Assembly (NCBI GenBank): GCA_900102385.1
Contig: FNBQ01000008.1
Coordinates: 26,536-90,535 of the forward strand
Direction of reading: 5' to 3'
From: Bacteroidales bacterium KHT7
Lineage (GTDB): Bacteria > Bacteroidota > Bacteroidia > Bacteroidales > Bacteroidaceae
DNA length: 64,000 nucleotides
Shown one piece after another: positions 54,026 to 62,683 of the stretch; the first letter of the stretch is position 1, and each line of letters opens with the position of its first letter. The position numbers were made by a program, and so were the translations under genes. The notes under the pieces are model-generated. The model had not been told where the DNA came from. It worked only from the letters and a program-made list of their open reading frames with translations, and made no database searches.

Positions 54026-55092
54026 TATAGCAGCCCTCCTACGTTAGTTTGTGAATTAGCCTTTACCGGCTCAACTGTCTCTCCGTTGCTTATGTGGTGA
54101 ACGCCGAACTTTACTATCTGCTCGCCAAGTTGGAGTGCGTTGCTTGTAACGATGCACTTTCCGTTACTCAGAAGTTGCTTAATCTCAACTTCTTTCTGTT
54201 CAACCGTCTTCGTGTCGTTGTTGAATGCAAAGACATAACTCTTTCCGTTCTCCTCTTTCAGTGCAGAGTTTGGAACGGTAAGTTTCGCTGCTCCGTTCTC
54301 GCTGCTGAAGATGCTTACCGTTGTGTTCATGCCCGGCGATGGCATTGGATTGCCGTTGCCCACAATCTGAAGGCGCATGGTGTATAGCTGGTTTGTGTTG
54401 GCTTTCTGACTGATGTTTATTAGTTTAAGGTGGTACACAACGCCCGGATATGAGTCGAATGTACACTGATATCCGCTGAAAGTATTTCGCTTAGTGTAGG
54501 CGCGTGCCGGAATGTTAATCTCCACCTCAGGGACGCCGTTGCTCATCATTGTTACGACAGGCATTCCTGCGGCAACAATCTCGTGGCTGTCGAAGTAAAC
54601 CTTCTGTATGCTTCCGCTGAATGGAGCATAAAGATATGTATAGCCAAGTTGGTCTTTGTGGTGCTTGTACTTGGCTGTAATCTGCTTCAGACCGTAAACA
54701 GCCTTGTCGTTGTTGTTGGCTGTCGTTCCATTTTCCTTGTACAGCTCCATAACTCGCTCGCATTCAGCCTTTACCTGACTGTATTCAGCCTCTGTAGCGT
54801 CGAGTTGAATCTGATAGTCGGTAGGGTCAATTCTGGCAATAAGTTGTCCCTGTCTAACTTGCTGACCTTCGGTGACGTAGTTTTTCAAAATATTGCCTGC
54901 CACTTTGAACGACAGGTTTATCTCTTCCGATGCCTTTACTTTTCCCGGGTATTGCATGCTGTTCTGACTGTCGGCATTAGTTACAACATCCAGTTGAACT
55001 ATTTTTGCAACCTTCTCGTTGCTTTCTTTTTTTCCGCATGCTGTGAGTACTAATCCCATAGCAAGAAACTTAAATAGAAAAGATACTTTCAT
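54025..55092 (-). CDS. RND efflux periplasmic adaptor (membrane-fusion lipoprotein)
   Basis: 355 aa. Lipobox LTACG (Cys about residue 20). Membrane-fusion layout: barrel-sandwich/lipoyl halves GKVKASEEINLSFKVAGNI..VTEGQQVRQGQLIARIDPTDYQ and YTYLYAPFSGSIQKVYFDSHEIVAAGMPVVTM flanking an alpha-hairpin, then beta-barrel segments (YPGVVYHLKLINIS, MNTTVSIF). It links the inner-membrane RND pump to TolC. First gene of the efflux operon, divergent from an AraC regulator. Confidence 0.94.
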   Translation of the reverse strand: MKVSFLFKFLAMGLVLTACGKKESNEKVAKIVQLDVVTNADSQNSMQYPGKVKASEEINLSFKVAGNILKNYVTEGQQVRQGQLIARIDPTDYQIQLDATEAEYSQVKAECERVMELYKENGTTANNNDKAVYGLKQITAKYKHHKDQLGYTYLYAPFSGSIQKVYFDSHEIVAAGMPVVTMMSNGVPEVEINIPARAYTKRNTFSGYQCTFDSYPGVVYHLKLINISQKANTNQLYTMRLQIVGNGNPMPSPGMNTTVSIFSSENGAAKLTVPNSALKEENGKSYVFAFNNDTKTVEQKEVEIKQLLSNGKCIVTSNALQLGEQIVKFGVHHISNGETVEPVKANSQTNVGGLL

Positions 55093-55143
55093 ATTATTTT
55101 GTGAGTTTATAAGATTATCCAGTAAAATAATTAAAATTCTCTG

Positions 55144-55170
55144 CGAAGATAAACATAATATTTAACATTT
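55144..55170 (-). promoter_or_regulatory. Weak promoter of the efflux operon
   Basis: Minus strand TATCTTCG (55151-55144), one base off the -7 consensus; 19 nt upstream is TTTC instead of TTTG. A suboptimal promoter fits activation by the divergent AraC protein. Confidence 0.45.
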
Positions 55171-55258
55171 GAAAGCGCAAAAAAAGCAAAAATGACGCCT
55201 AAATGTATTATCCTTATACGAAAAGTACAAAAAAATGTTAAAATTTATTGCCGATACT

Positions 55259-55288
55259 TTTGTATTTGTTCTATATGTATTATTTTTG
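55259..55288 (+). promoter_or_regulatory. Promoter of the AraC regulator gene
   Basis: TTTG (55259-55262), 18 nt, then TATTTTTG (55281-55288). The leader is about 26 nt to ATG 55318. Confidence 0.6.
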
Positions 55289-55317
55289 TGTCGAATTGTA
55301 GAATCAAAATTTTTTGT

Positions 55318-56193
55318 ATGTTAACAGAAAGATTACCTTTTTATTTTGTATTGCTAAACGGCAACAGTGCGGTTGGATTAACAAAGGAGATTTCTGATGG
55401 AGACTTTGTTTCTACCATAGGATTGTGTGGATTTCTCATCTGTCTTGAGGGTGAAATCCGAATCTCGCACGACGGCACTATCTATAAGATGAAGAGAGGA
55501 GATGTGTATCTAAACACATCGTCTATTATATTGCGCCTTCTAAGTCGCAGCGCAAATTTCAGGGGCGTTATTCTCGTTTCCAAGGTCGATTTTGTCATCT
55601 CGCTCGTACACAAGGCAACGAGTCCGCAGAACATTCTCTATATCCGAAGCAATCCGTGTATTTCGCTTGCTCCCGATGCTTTCGACAAGTTCAAGAGTCA
55701 GGTGCTCGATTTGTACGACAGCATTGGCAGCGACCGTTTCATGGATAACGAGAATCAGACCGAACTGCTTCTTGTTGAACTGATGAAGGCGAAGGCGCAG
55801 TGCATCTGCTACGAACTATTCCTGCTTTTCTTCGGAAACCATCCGGTAAAGCCGCTTGAACTTAGCCGTGCCGATGAGATTTTCCATCAGTTCATGCTCG
55901 ACCTCAACGCAAATTACAAGACAGAGCGAAAGGTCGAGAAATATGCTGAAATGCAGAATCTTACGCCTCGATATTTTTCAAAGCTGATAAGGGACAGAAG
56001 CGGTTTGTCGCCTGTTCAGTGGGTTGACCAAACCATCATTGCCGAGGCAAAGCAGGTGCTCGAATCGACTTCTATGTCGATAAAGCAGGTTGCACTCGAA
56101 TTTGGCTTCAGCAACCAGTCGTTCTTCGGAAAATATTTCCGTCAGCACACGGGAATATCTCCGTTCCAGTATCGCAAGCGAAATGCCAGATAG
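55318..56193 (+). CDS. AraC-family transcriptional regulator
   Basis: 291 aa from ATG 55318 (MLTERLPFYFVLL); the frame extends upstream to 55192, but that part spans the promoter. An N-terminal cupin-like sensor region (ICLEGEIRISHDGTIYKMKRGDVYLNTS) is followed by a C-terminal double HTH: VEKYAEMQNLTPRYFSKLIRDRSGLSPVQWV and IKQVALEFGFSNQSFFGKYFRQHTGISPFQYR. Divergently transcribed from the RND efflux operon 225 bp away, so it is the likely activator of that operon (inferred). Confidence 0.92.
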   Translation: MLTERLPFYFVLLNGNSAVGLTKEISDGDFVSTIGLCGFLICLEGEIRISHDGTIYKMKRGDVYLNTSSIILRLLSRSANFRGVILVSKVDFVISLVHKATSPQNILYIRSNPCISLAPDAFDKFKSQVLDLYDSIGSDRFMDNENQTELLLVELMKAKAQCICYELFLLFFGNHPVKPLELSRADEIFHQFMLDLNANYKTERKVEKYAEMQNLTPRYFSKLIRDRSGLSPVQWVDQTIIAEAKQVLESTSMSIKQVALEFGFSNQSFFGKYFRQHTGISPFQYRKRNAR

Positions 56194-56199
56194 AAAAGT

Positions 56200-57015
56200 T
56201 TAGTCGTTGAGATAGAATTTCTCAACGGCAAAAGCAACGCCGTCTTCTTCGTTAGATAGCGTTACAAAGTCGGCAGCCTCTTTTACCACATCCTGAGCAT
56301 TTGCCATGGCAACGCCAAGACCGGCATACTGAATCATTGTGAGGTCGTTGAATCCGTCGCCGCAGGCAATCATCTCGTCCTTTGTCATTCCAATCTTTTC
56401 GAGCAGAATGGCAAGGCACTTTGCTTTGTCAATTCCCATAGGAACGAGTTCGAGGAAGAATGGCTCCGATCTGAATACGTTCATCTTGCCATTCAGATGT
56501 TCGAACATCTCTTTTTCGAGTATGGCAAGCGGTTCTGGGTCGCCAACTATAAGACATTTAGGCAGTTCTTCTTCAACGGCATCAAGCCAGTTTTCTACTT
56601 TCATGCTCTTCATTTTGTTGAGCATTACTTCGTATTCAACATACTTGTCCGAAGGATTCTCGCAGAAGACATATTCGTTCTTGTACGAAAGAATCTGAAA
56701 ATCGTTGTCCTTTGCGCATTTATATAGATAAGGTAGAAGCGAACTGTCGAGCACATTCTGATAAAGAACCTCTCCGTTGGCAAGATTGATTATTTTGCCG
56801 CCGTTGTACGACAGAATGTAGCCTCCGTAATGCTTCAGATTCAGTTGCTCGGCAAGTGGCATTATTCCGAAAGTCGGTCTGCCCGAAGCCAATACAATCT
56901 TCAGTCCCTTCTGCTGTGCTTTTTCGAGAACCGAAAGAGTGCGTGGCGTAATTTCCTTTTTCTTGTTGGTGAGAGTGCCGTCGAGGTCGAGCACCAGAAT
57001 CTTGTATTTACTCAT
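56200..57015 (-). CDS. HAD-superfamily phosphatase (Cof-type)
   Basis: 271 aa. HAD motif I LVLDLDGTLTNKKKEI (about residues 6-21), motif II VLASGRPTFG, motif III Lys in MGIDKAKCLAILLE, and motif IV ACGDGFNDLTMIQYAGLGVAM. The C2B cap places it in the Cof/YidA group, which dephosphorylates sugar phosphates or flavin precursors; the substrate cannot be told. It overlaps the FHA gene by 8 nt at its 5' end. Confidence 0.93.
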   Translation of the reverse strand: MSKYKILVLDLDGTLTNKKKEITPRTLSVLEKAQQKGLKIVLASGRPTFGIMPLAEQLNLKHYGGYILSYNGGKIINLANGEVLYQNVLDSSLLPYLYKCAKDNDFQILSYKNEYVFCENPSDKYVEYEVMLNKMKSMKVENWLDAVEEELPKCLIVGDPEPLAILEKEMFEHLNGKMNVFRSEPFFLELVPMGIDKAKCLAILLEKIGMTKDEMIACGDGFNDLTMIQYAGLGVAMANAQDVVKEAADFVTLSNEEDGVAFAVEKFYLND

Positions 57016-57547
57016 TGTTGTCCGATTGTTCTGCGGCGCGCAGAATTAGTGTTGTTGCGCCGAGTGTGAAGATGGCTCCGTCTTCGAGTCTTACCTGTTC
57101 CTTGTTTCCAAGAATGTCGTTATTGTAGAATACGCCCACCGCGCTTTTCGCGTCGCGCAGATTGTATACGAGTTCGCCGTTCTTGTTGCGCTTAACATTG
57201 ATGATGCAGTGGCGGAAATCAACGCTTGGGTCGGTTGTCTCGATAGGGCAGTTGATGTTGGTGTCGCGGTTGAAGCGTCCAATCTCGTTGTCGCCCTCTC
57301 GCAGTGGAATAACTTGCTTGTATGCAAACTGATTCTCGATGACAACGATGCTGCCGAAAGCCTCTTTGTTCTCCTGCTCGTCAATCTTTTCTTCCTTGCG
57401 TGTGGCTTTCAGTTTAGACACACCAATTCGTATGCTGAATTGTTTGTTACACTCATCGCATACGAATACAAGCGACTGACCGTCTTTGTATTTGGTCTCG
57501 TCGAACAGAATATAGTTCTGACATTTAGGACACCTTACTCTCTTCAT
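57008..57547 (-). CDS. FHA-domain protein with N-terminal zinc ribbon
   Basis: 179 aa. N-terminal C4 zinc ribbon: RCPKCQNYI (Cys about 5 and 8) and VCDECNKQF (about 29 and 32). Residues about 75-170 form an FHA domain (IPLREGDNEIGRFNRDTNINCPIETTDPSVDFRHCII..LRDAKSAVGVFYNN..LEDGAIFTLGATTLIL), which binds phosphothreonine peptides. The usual S-x-x-H motif appears as D-F-R-H-C. Cytoplasmic. It sits between HU-SPOR and HAD genes in one operon. No Ser/Thr kinase is in the window. Confidence 0.87.
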   Translation of the reverse strand: MKRVRCPKCQNYILFDETKYKDGQSLVFVCDECNKQFSIRIGVSKLKATRKEEKIDEQENKEAFGSIVVIENQFAYKQVIPLREGDNEIGRFNRDTNINCPIETTDPSVDFRHCIINVKRNKNGELVYNLRDAKSAVGVFYNNDILGNKEQVRLEDGAIFTLGATTLILRAAEQSDNNE

Positions 57548-57548
57548 C

Positions 57549-58664
57549 TTATTCTTGCTTTAGAACCCAAGAATCGGTGAAAAATTTGTTTTCTCTCAAC
57601 TTTTTCAGTTCGTTCAGAGCCTCTTCTTTTGAAGAATAGCTGCCGTAAACAACCCTGATGATATTGTTGCTTTCGTAAAGGTGTGTCTTCTTGAAGCCCT
57701 CGCTCTTCAGTTCCTCGACAAACTTTAGTGCCGATGTGCGTGGAACTGCGCTTGCCACAACAACGCAATACTTCTCGTCTGAAGAAATTGTTGCTGCCTC
57801 GGCTGGAACTGCTGCGGCTGTTGTGCCTGCACTCTGGTTTGCAGCAACCTCCGGCTTTGGAGTAGCCTTAATAGCAGGAGCGGCGTTTACTGTCTCCATT
57901 GGCTGCTCAAGGCTGATGATGGCCGTTGCGAGCGATTTATCCTTTATTGCGTCGAACAGCTTGCCTTGGTTGTTCGATGCGTAGTATGCTTTGTTTACAT
58001 AAGTGTTCTCAACCTTGTCTGGAACAAGGAAGAAAAGCAGAATAGCGGCTGCTACGGCAACCGTATTTCTTATCCAACTCAATTTCAGATTGATGTTTAT
58101 AGATTTGTTCTTGTCGTCGCTGCCAGCCTCTGGCTTCACGATTGTGAATACCGACTGGTGCGCAGCCTTGCTCTCGTGCTTCTTCTCAGCAGGCTGTGCT
58201 GCGGCAATTCTTCTCTGTGCACTTTCTTCGGCTTCTGCAACGTCCGAAAGTGCCTTCATCTCAAAAGAACTGAATCCATATAAATATGGTGACAATGCTC
58301 CCGCCTGATTAGGTGAGAAACTGTAAACACCATCTATATTCATTGAAAGTGTGCCGATGCCGTTAAGTTCGTATTCGCCATCCTTGCGCAATACTTCGAT
58401 TAGTTCGTTAACTTCTTCTTCAACTCTTTTCGTTGCCTCGGGAAACGAATCGTCGTACGTTTCCATATAAGATTGCACGAGCAGTCCGTCGTTCATGCTC
58501 AGATGTGCATTAAAGCCGATTGTGCGGCTTGGTGGAAGAAAGATGTTCTCCTCCTCAACACGACGCGCTGACACATGTTGTGCCAGAAAGCCTCCCAGCC
58601 CCGGCACAATTACGCAGTCGTTTGTCAACAATAAGACCTCAATATGTCTTGCTAAATTTATCAT
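57549..58664 (-). CDS. HU-CCDC81/SPOR membrane protein
   Basis: 371 aa. N-terminal domains of the Bacteroidetes HU-CCDC81-SPOR type (INLARHIEVLLLTNDCVIVPGLGGFLAQ, then LRKDGEYELNGIGTLS), a linker, one transmembrane helix (TVAVAAAILLFFLV, about 205-218), an Ala/Pro/Thr-rich periplasmic linker, and a C-terminal SPOR domain (KYCVVVASAVPRTSALKFVEELKSEG..RVVYGSYSSKEEALNELKKL) that binds denuded peptidoglycan at division sites. It may tie DNA or cytoplasmic factors to the septum (inferred). The start fixed by MINLARHI is only 4 nt after a -7 box, so the mRNA may be leaderless. Confidence 0.9.
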   Translation of the reverse strand: MINLARHIEVLLLTNDCVIVPGLGGFLAQHVSARRVEEENIFLPPSRTIGFNAHLSMNDGLLVQSYMETYDDSFPEATKRVEEEVNELIEVLRKDGEYELNGIGTLSMNIDGVYSFSPNQAGALSPYLYGFSSFEMKALSDVAEAEESAQRRIAAAQPAEKKHESKAAHQSVFTIVKPEAGSDDKNKSININLKLSWIRNTVAVAAAILLFFLVPDKVENTYVNKAYYASNNQGKLFDAIKDKSLATAIISLEQPMETVNAAPAIKATPKPEVAANQSAGTTAAAVPAEAATISSDEKYCVVVASAVPRTSALKFVEELKSEGFKKTHLYESNNIIRVVYGSYSSKEEALNELKKLRENKFFTDSWVLKQE

Positions 58665-58668
58665 GCTG

Positions 58669-58676
58669 CAAAATTA
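58669..58676 (-). promoter_or_regulatory. -7 box of the HU-SPOR operon, four bases before the start codon
   Basis: TAATTTTG on the minus strand, followed by CAGC and then ATG at 58664. The -33 element is weak. Confidence 0.5.
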
Positions 58677-58761
58677 TAATAAAAAATCCACATTCCACCA
58701 TATTATTGACCAAAAAATCCTAATTTTTTTGACTATAATATTGCCGTTTGTTTTTTTTTTC

Positions 58762-58769
58762 TACCTTTG
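58762..58769 (+). promoter_or_regulatory. -7 box of the lipoprotein gene at 58836
   Basis: TACCTTTG fits TAnnTTTG; a partial -33 (TTG, 58741-58743) lies 18 nt upstream. Confidence 0.5.
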
Positions 58770-58835
58770 CAGAAAAATAAGACGAGATAGCATTTTGCGT
58801 TTACAGATTGTTTGTTCCGCCTTAAATAAAAGAAG

Positions 58836-59633
58836 ATGAAAATATTAAACTTTTTTTCAGGATTGGCAACGTTTTTTTGTGTCGTTTCTTGTTCTTCGGA
58901 CAAGGTGACAAAACAGTCGGGAGAAGACGAGGAGGCAAAAAAACTTTTTCAGGGAGTTTGGGTTGATGATGATACCGAAGAGGCCATTTTTCAGGCCAAA
59001 GGCGATTCTATATTCTACCCGGACGGTTCTGTTGCACCTGTTTACTTCGAGATTGTTGGTGATACACTTGTTTTTAAGGGCGGAACAGAAACGCACTACA
59101 AGATTGATAAGCGTACCGAAAACGTGGTTTGGTTACATTCTCTCAACGATGATGTCTTAAAACTGCATAAGTCTGATAGTGAGGATGATATCGTACAGTT
59201 CAAGAGCAGTTCATATTCTCCGAAAATTTATACCGAGGTAACAAAGCGCGACACGGTGCTGAACTTCAACAACGAGCGCTATCACTGCTATGTGGCTGTG
59301 AATCCAACGAAGAGAAAGGTTGTCTGCACTTCGTATTCGGCAGAGGGACTGAGCGTTGACAACATCTATTACGACAACGTGATTAACATCTGCGTATATC
59401 ACGGAACGCAGTGCCTTTATAAAAAAGATATTCACAAGGAGGATTTCGGAAAGATGATTCCGCCGCAGTTTATAAAGAGTGCGATTCTGAGCGATGTTGT
59501 GTTTGCCGGAATTGATGCCAAGGGCTGCAAGTTCGATGCTACAATCTGTGCGCCAGAGGGCTCGAGCTGCTATATGGTAGAGATAACCGTGGGCTTCGAC
59601 GGCAAATCTTCGAGCGAGTTGCTCGAATACTGA
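58836..59633 (+). CDS. Lipoprotein (DUF4738-like)
   Basis: 265 aa. Signal peptide with lipobox VVSCSS (Cys about residue 19). The central part (KKLFQGVWVDDDTEEAIFQAKGDSIFYPDG..FEIVGDTLVFKGGTETHYKIDK) resembles a lipocalin-like sheet. The C-terminal half (RDTVLNFNNERYHCYVAVNPTKRKVVCTSYSAEGLSVDNIYYDNVINICVY) recalls DUF4738. Function unknown. It precedes another secreted protein by 57 bp, possibly cotranscribed. Confidence 0.75.
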   Translation: MKILNFFSGLATFFCVVSCSSDKVTKQSGEDEEAKKLFQGVWVDDDTEEAIFQAKGDSIFYPDGSVAPVYFEIVGDTLVFKGGTETHYKIDKRTENVVWLHSLNDDVLKLHKSDSEDDIVQFKSSSYSPKIYTEVTKRDTVLNFNNERYHCYVAVNPTKRKVVCTSYSAEGLSVDNIYYDNVINICVYHGTQCLYKKDIHKEDFGKMIPPQFIKSAILSDVVFAGIDAKGCKFDATICAPEGSSCYMVEITVGFDGKSSSELLEY

Positions 59634-59690
59634 TAGGGCTGAGAATCAGACTGAAAGAGACTGCAAAAACGAACTAAGACAAATAACTGT

Positions 59691-60968
59691 ATGACGAAAT
59701 CTAAAACTACTGGCATAATGCTAATCGCGGCGATTCTGTTTGTCTTTTTCGCCGTCGAGGGGCATTGCCAGACTAAGCGCAATATGCTGAACTTCGATTA
59801 TAGCTATATTTTTCATGAGGAAAACCCTCTTGGCTATATCGGAAATAAATACCAAAGGCTTTACATGCATTTCGACACTATTTACAAGGACAAGAAAGAC
59901 GCTTCGCGCTACATTGTAAATGGTGTTAGTAGGGTAAGACAGAATCTTTGTCGTTTTAGCGGCTACATTAAGATTGACTCTGTAGTAGTGGACAATAGGG
60001 AGGATTCTTATAGATCGGGCGACGACTTGACACCCCGTTTTACTGCTTATGCAAAGTATGAGTTTAAGGAAGATGCCGCGCAGAAAGGCTCGGGAGTGTT
60101 TTCAGGAAAATTCAGGAGTGCCATCTATCTGTATAAAAATACTGTTCATTACGATGATTTAGAGTGGGGAGCAGACTCATATTGCAACAATCAATTTGAG
60201 GGAACATGGACTTCTTATCGCACAAAAGCAAAGAAAAAGGCAAATTTTGGAGATTATCGCATCCCTGATTCTTCGGGCTTGGATGGTGGAGCGGCTGAAT
60301 TTATGCCTTATGGTGGCGAAGGCTGGGGTACTTATCTTAATATGTATTCTAATTTTGGAGAAAAAGGGATTTCCGACGATTTAGTTCAGGCTGCAACGGC
60401 TGAGGAGCAGCGTGAATGGTGGAAAGGTGAGAAGGAAAATATTGTAACGTGGAAGACGCGAAAAACTAAAGGGGAACCTTGCAGTGTTGATATTTACAGA
60501 AACGGAAAATTCCTTCAGACTTTGAAGACAAAGGTTGACAGTTTGTATAGGATTAAACAAAGTGATTTTAATTATGATGGCTTCAGGGATATTCTGATAA
60601 GTCCAGAGTATGATTTAAAACGCTTTGTGTATCTGTGGTCTCCCAAGTCGGGAAAATATGCAGAAGCTCCTGAGTTTGAGAAGGTTGATTTTACTGATTT
60701 TTATGAACGGGCGAATTGTGTTGTTGGTATAAAGCAAGTCTGTCATCATGACGTAGAGGAGTATATTATGTACAAATTGCTTGACGATAAGTTCGTTTTA
60801 TATAGCACGCTTGTGAAAAGGCCGTATGGCAGCGTGTATTGTGAACAGATAATCTACAATCAGAAGGGAGAGGTTGTTGACAGAAAGAAAAATCCGAAAT
60901 ATGAGGAAATTCTTGACTTTTGGCAGTCTGTGTTTTTTACTGATAAAGTTACCAGCGAATTGCAGTAA
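59691..60968 (+). CDS. Secreted protein of unknown function
   Basis: 425 aa. Signal peptide MTKSKTTGIMLIAAILFVFF, with a cleavage-like site near EGHCQ. The mature part is rich in Tyr, Asp and Lys. Visible: a beta-rich first half (ICRFSGYIKIDSVVVDN-like strands, here LCRFSGYIKIDSV) and a C-terminal region with FNYDGFRDILISPEYD, an Asp-rich segment like the XAC2610/calcium-binding type seen in secreted proteins. I do not recognise the family. It follows the lipoprotein at 58836 on the same strand. Confidence 0.65.
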   Translation: MTKSKTTGIMLIAAILFVFFAVEGHCQTKRNMLNFDYSYIFHEENPLGYIGNKYQRLYMHFDTIYKDKKDASRYIVNGVSRVRQNLCRFSGYIKIDSVVVDNREDSYRSGDDLTPRFTAYAKYEFKEDAAQKGSGVFSGKFRSAIYLYKNTVHYDDLEWGADSYCNNQFEGTWTSYRTKAKKKANFGDYRIPDSSGLDGGAAEFMPYGGEGWGTYLNMYSNFGEKGISDDLVQAATAEEQREWWKGEKENIVTWKTRKTKGEPCSVDIYRNGKFLQTLKTKVDSLYRIKQSDFNYDGFRDILISPEYDLKRFVYLWSPKSGKYAEAPEFEKVDFTDFYERANCVVGIKQVCHHDVEEYIMYKLLDDKFVLYSTLVKRPYGSVYCEQIIYNQKGEVVDRKKNPKYEEILDFWQSVFFTDKVTSELQ

Positions 60969-61016
60969 AAAACATCTCGCAAAAAGAATCTGAATCTTTC
61001 TGCGAGATGTTTTTTT
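60967..61016. terminator. Bidirectional terminator
   Basis: 15-bp stem AAAAAACATCTCGCA / TGCGAGATGTTTTTT with an interrupted extension AGA/TCT, between convergent genes. Confidence 0.9.
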
Positions 61017-62373
61017 ATTGCTTGTTTTCAGCGCCGTTTGACTTGTTTCCTTCGGAATTGGTGCGAGGCTTGTTGCCCTGAGGCTTGCCGTTTCTGCCCT
61101 TTTGGTGGGGCTTTCCGCCACCTTGACCGCCATTTGGCTTTGGCTTGTTGTTGCCCTTTCCGTTGCGGTTGTTTGGCTTGCCGTAGTTCTTTCTTCTGCC
61201 TCGACCTTTCTTTTCGGGCAGAGGCTTGTATTCCGGTGTCTCGCCAAATTCGGCAGGCACGGGCGTTTTCTCTACCTCCTTCTCAATCATTTTTTCAATT
61301 AGGCGGAAGCGAATCTGGTCGTCCTCGCTGACGAGGGTGATGGCGGCTCCGTCGCGGTTGGCGCGAGCCGTTCGGCCTATGCGGTGAACGTAGTCTTCGC
61401 TGTCGCGCGGAACGTCGTAGTTGATAACGAGCGTGATATCGTCGATGTCGATGCCTCGCGAAACGATGTCTGTTGCCACCAGAATGTCGATGTGGTTGTT
61501 CTTGAAATCGCGCATAATCACGTCGCGTTCAGCCTGTTCAAGGTCCGAGTGCATCTCGGCGGTATTTACGTGCATCTGCTTGAGCGTGCGAGTAACTTCC
61601 TTTACCTTCTGTTTTGACGATGAGAAGATGATTACGCGCTTAGGATCGTCTTTTTTTATTATGCTCTTCAGAATCTTTATTTTCTGCGGTTCGTAGCAGA
61701 TGTAAGCCGTCTGCTTAATTTTCTCGGCAGGCTTTGAGTTGGCTATCTTCACCTCCTTTGGATTGTGCAGAATGTTCTTTGCCAGTTCGTGGATTTTTGG
61801 CGGCATGGTTGCCGAGAACATTATCGTCTGGCGGTCTTTCGGAGTTAGTTTGATGATGCTCATAATGTCGTCGTAGAAGCCCATGTCGAGCATACGGTCT
61901 GCCTCGTCGAGAATGAAGAACGAAACCTGCGATAGGTCTACGTTTCCAAGTTTTATGTGGCTCAGAAGTCGTCCCGGAGTGGCAACGATGATGTCGGCTC
62001 CAAGTTGGAGGCTCTTCACCTCGTTGTTGTATCGGTCGCCGTCGTTTCCGCCATAGATGGCAATGCTTGTAAGGTCGTTGTAGTACGAGAATCCTTCGAG
62101 TTGCTGGTCAATCTGCTGGGCCAGTTCGCGTGTAGGCGACATCACTACACAGTTTATGGCGTGTTCGGGGTATGAATATCGGCAAAGTTCGCTGATTACG
62201 GGCAGCAGATAGGCGGCAGTCTTTCCTGTTCCTGTCTGAGCCACGGCAATAAGGTCGTGTCCTTCTAATATTATGGGTATAGATTGTTCCTGCACCGGAG
62301 TGCATTGTTTGAATTTCATTGCATCGAGCGCGTCGAAAACGCAGTCTTCCAAATCTAAATCGTAAAAATCCAC
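61015..62373 (-). CDS. DEAD-box RNA helicase (RhlE-like)
   Basis: 452 aa. All main motifs: Q motif MKFKQCTPVQEQSIP, motif I AQTGTGKT (about residues 45-52), Ia PTRELAQQ, motif II LDEADRMLDMGF, motif III FSATMP, motif V TDIVSRGIDID and motif VI HRIGRTARA. A basic, Gly/Asn/Lys-rich tail of about 75 residues (GRGRRKNYGKPNNRNGKGNN and onward) fits RNA binding. It remodels RNA, typically in ribosome assembly or cold adaptation. No cold-shock element was identified upstream. Confidence 0.95.
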   Translation of the reverse strand: MDFYDLDLEDCVFDALDAMKFKQCTPVQEQSIPIILEGHDLIAVAQTGTGKTAAYLLPVISELCRYSYPEHAINCVVMSPTRELAQQIDQQLEGFSYYNDLTSIAIYGGNDGDRYNNEVKSLQLGADIIVATPGRLLSHIKLGNVDLSQVSFFILDEADRMLDMGFYDDIMSIIKLTPKDRQTIMFSATMPPKIHELAKNILHNPKEVKIANSKPAEKIKQTAYICYEPQKIKILKSIIKKDDPKRVIIFSSSKQKVKEVTRTLKQMHVNTAEMHSDLEQAERDVIMRDFKNNHIDILVATDIVSRGIDIDDITLVINYDVPRDSEDYVHRIGRTARANRDGAAITLVSEDDQIRFRLIEKMIEKEVEKTPVPAEFGETPEYKPLPEKKGRGRRKNYGKPNNRNGKGNNKPKPNGGQGGGKPHQKGRNGKPQGNKPRTNSEGNKSNGAENKQ

Positions 62374-62558
62374 AGTGTTGTAATGTTTTGTTCTTTTAAA
62401 AAAAATGTGTACAAAATTATGAAAAAATATTTAAATATACTCAATAATAGACGATTATAATAACATATAATTTGTACAGAAAAGTGACAAATGTCAAGAA
62501 TTGTGCTCGAAAACATACTTTTTACACCGATTTGTATTCAATTTATGCTTTAAAACAT

Positions 62559-62566
62559 TATCTTTG
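62559..62566 (+). promoter_or_regulatory. -7 box upstream of the thioredoxin-fold gene
   Basis: TATCTTTG fits the consensus; no TTTG at exactly 19-21 nt (one lies 24 nt upstream). It leaves a leader of about 115 nt. Confidence 0.55.
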
Positions 62567-62660
62567 CAGCGGGTTTCACTGATACTGCGAAGACATACGA
62601 TTGTGTTTTCTGGGATAATTAACGTCCAGACGCGAAACCATGGCTGCGGTCAGGCTGGAT
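62566..62660 (+). promoter_or_regulatory. Structured leader upstream of the thioredoxin-fold gene
   Basis: In the gap 62374-62683 the last 115 bases fold well by eye. GGTTTC (62572-62577) pairs with GAAACC (62634-62639). GCAGC (62566-62570) could extend it with GCTGC (62643-62647), though its first bases may precede the transcription start. Inside are GAAGACA / TGTTTTC and CTGG / CCAG hairpins, giving a three-way-junction shape. No known riboswitch consensus was matched. Confidence 0.4.
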
Positions 62661-62683
62661 ATGTTTAATTAAAGTTATTTATT

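Noticed and set aside
62566..62660. TPP riboswitch (segment TCTGGGATAATTAACGTCCAG looks a little like the P4-P5 arm; core shown without flanks)
   Set aside because: The CUGAGA core is absent and the downstream gene is not a thiamin gene.
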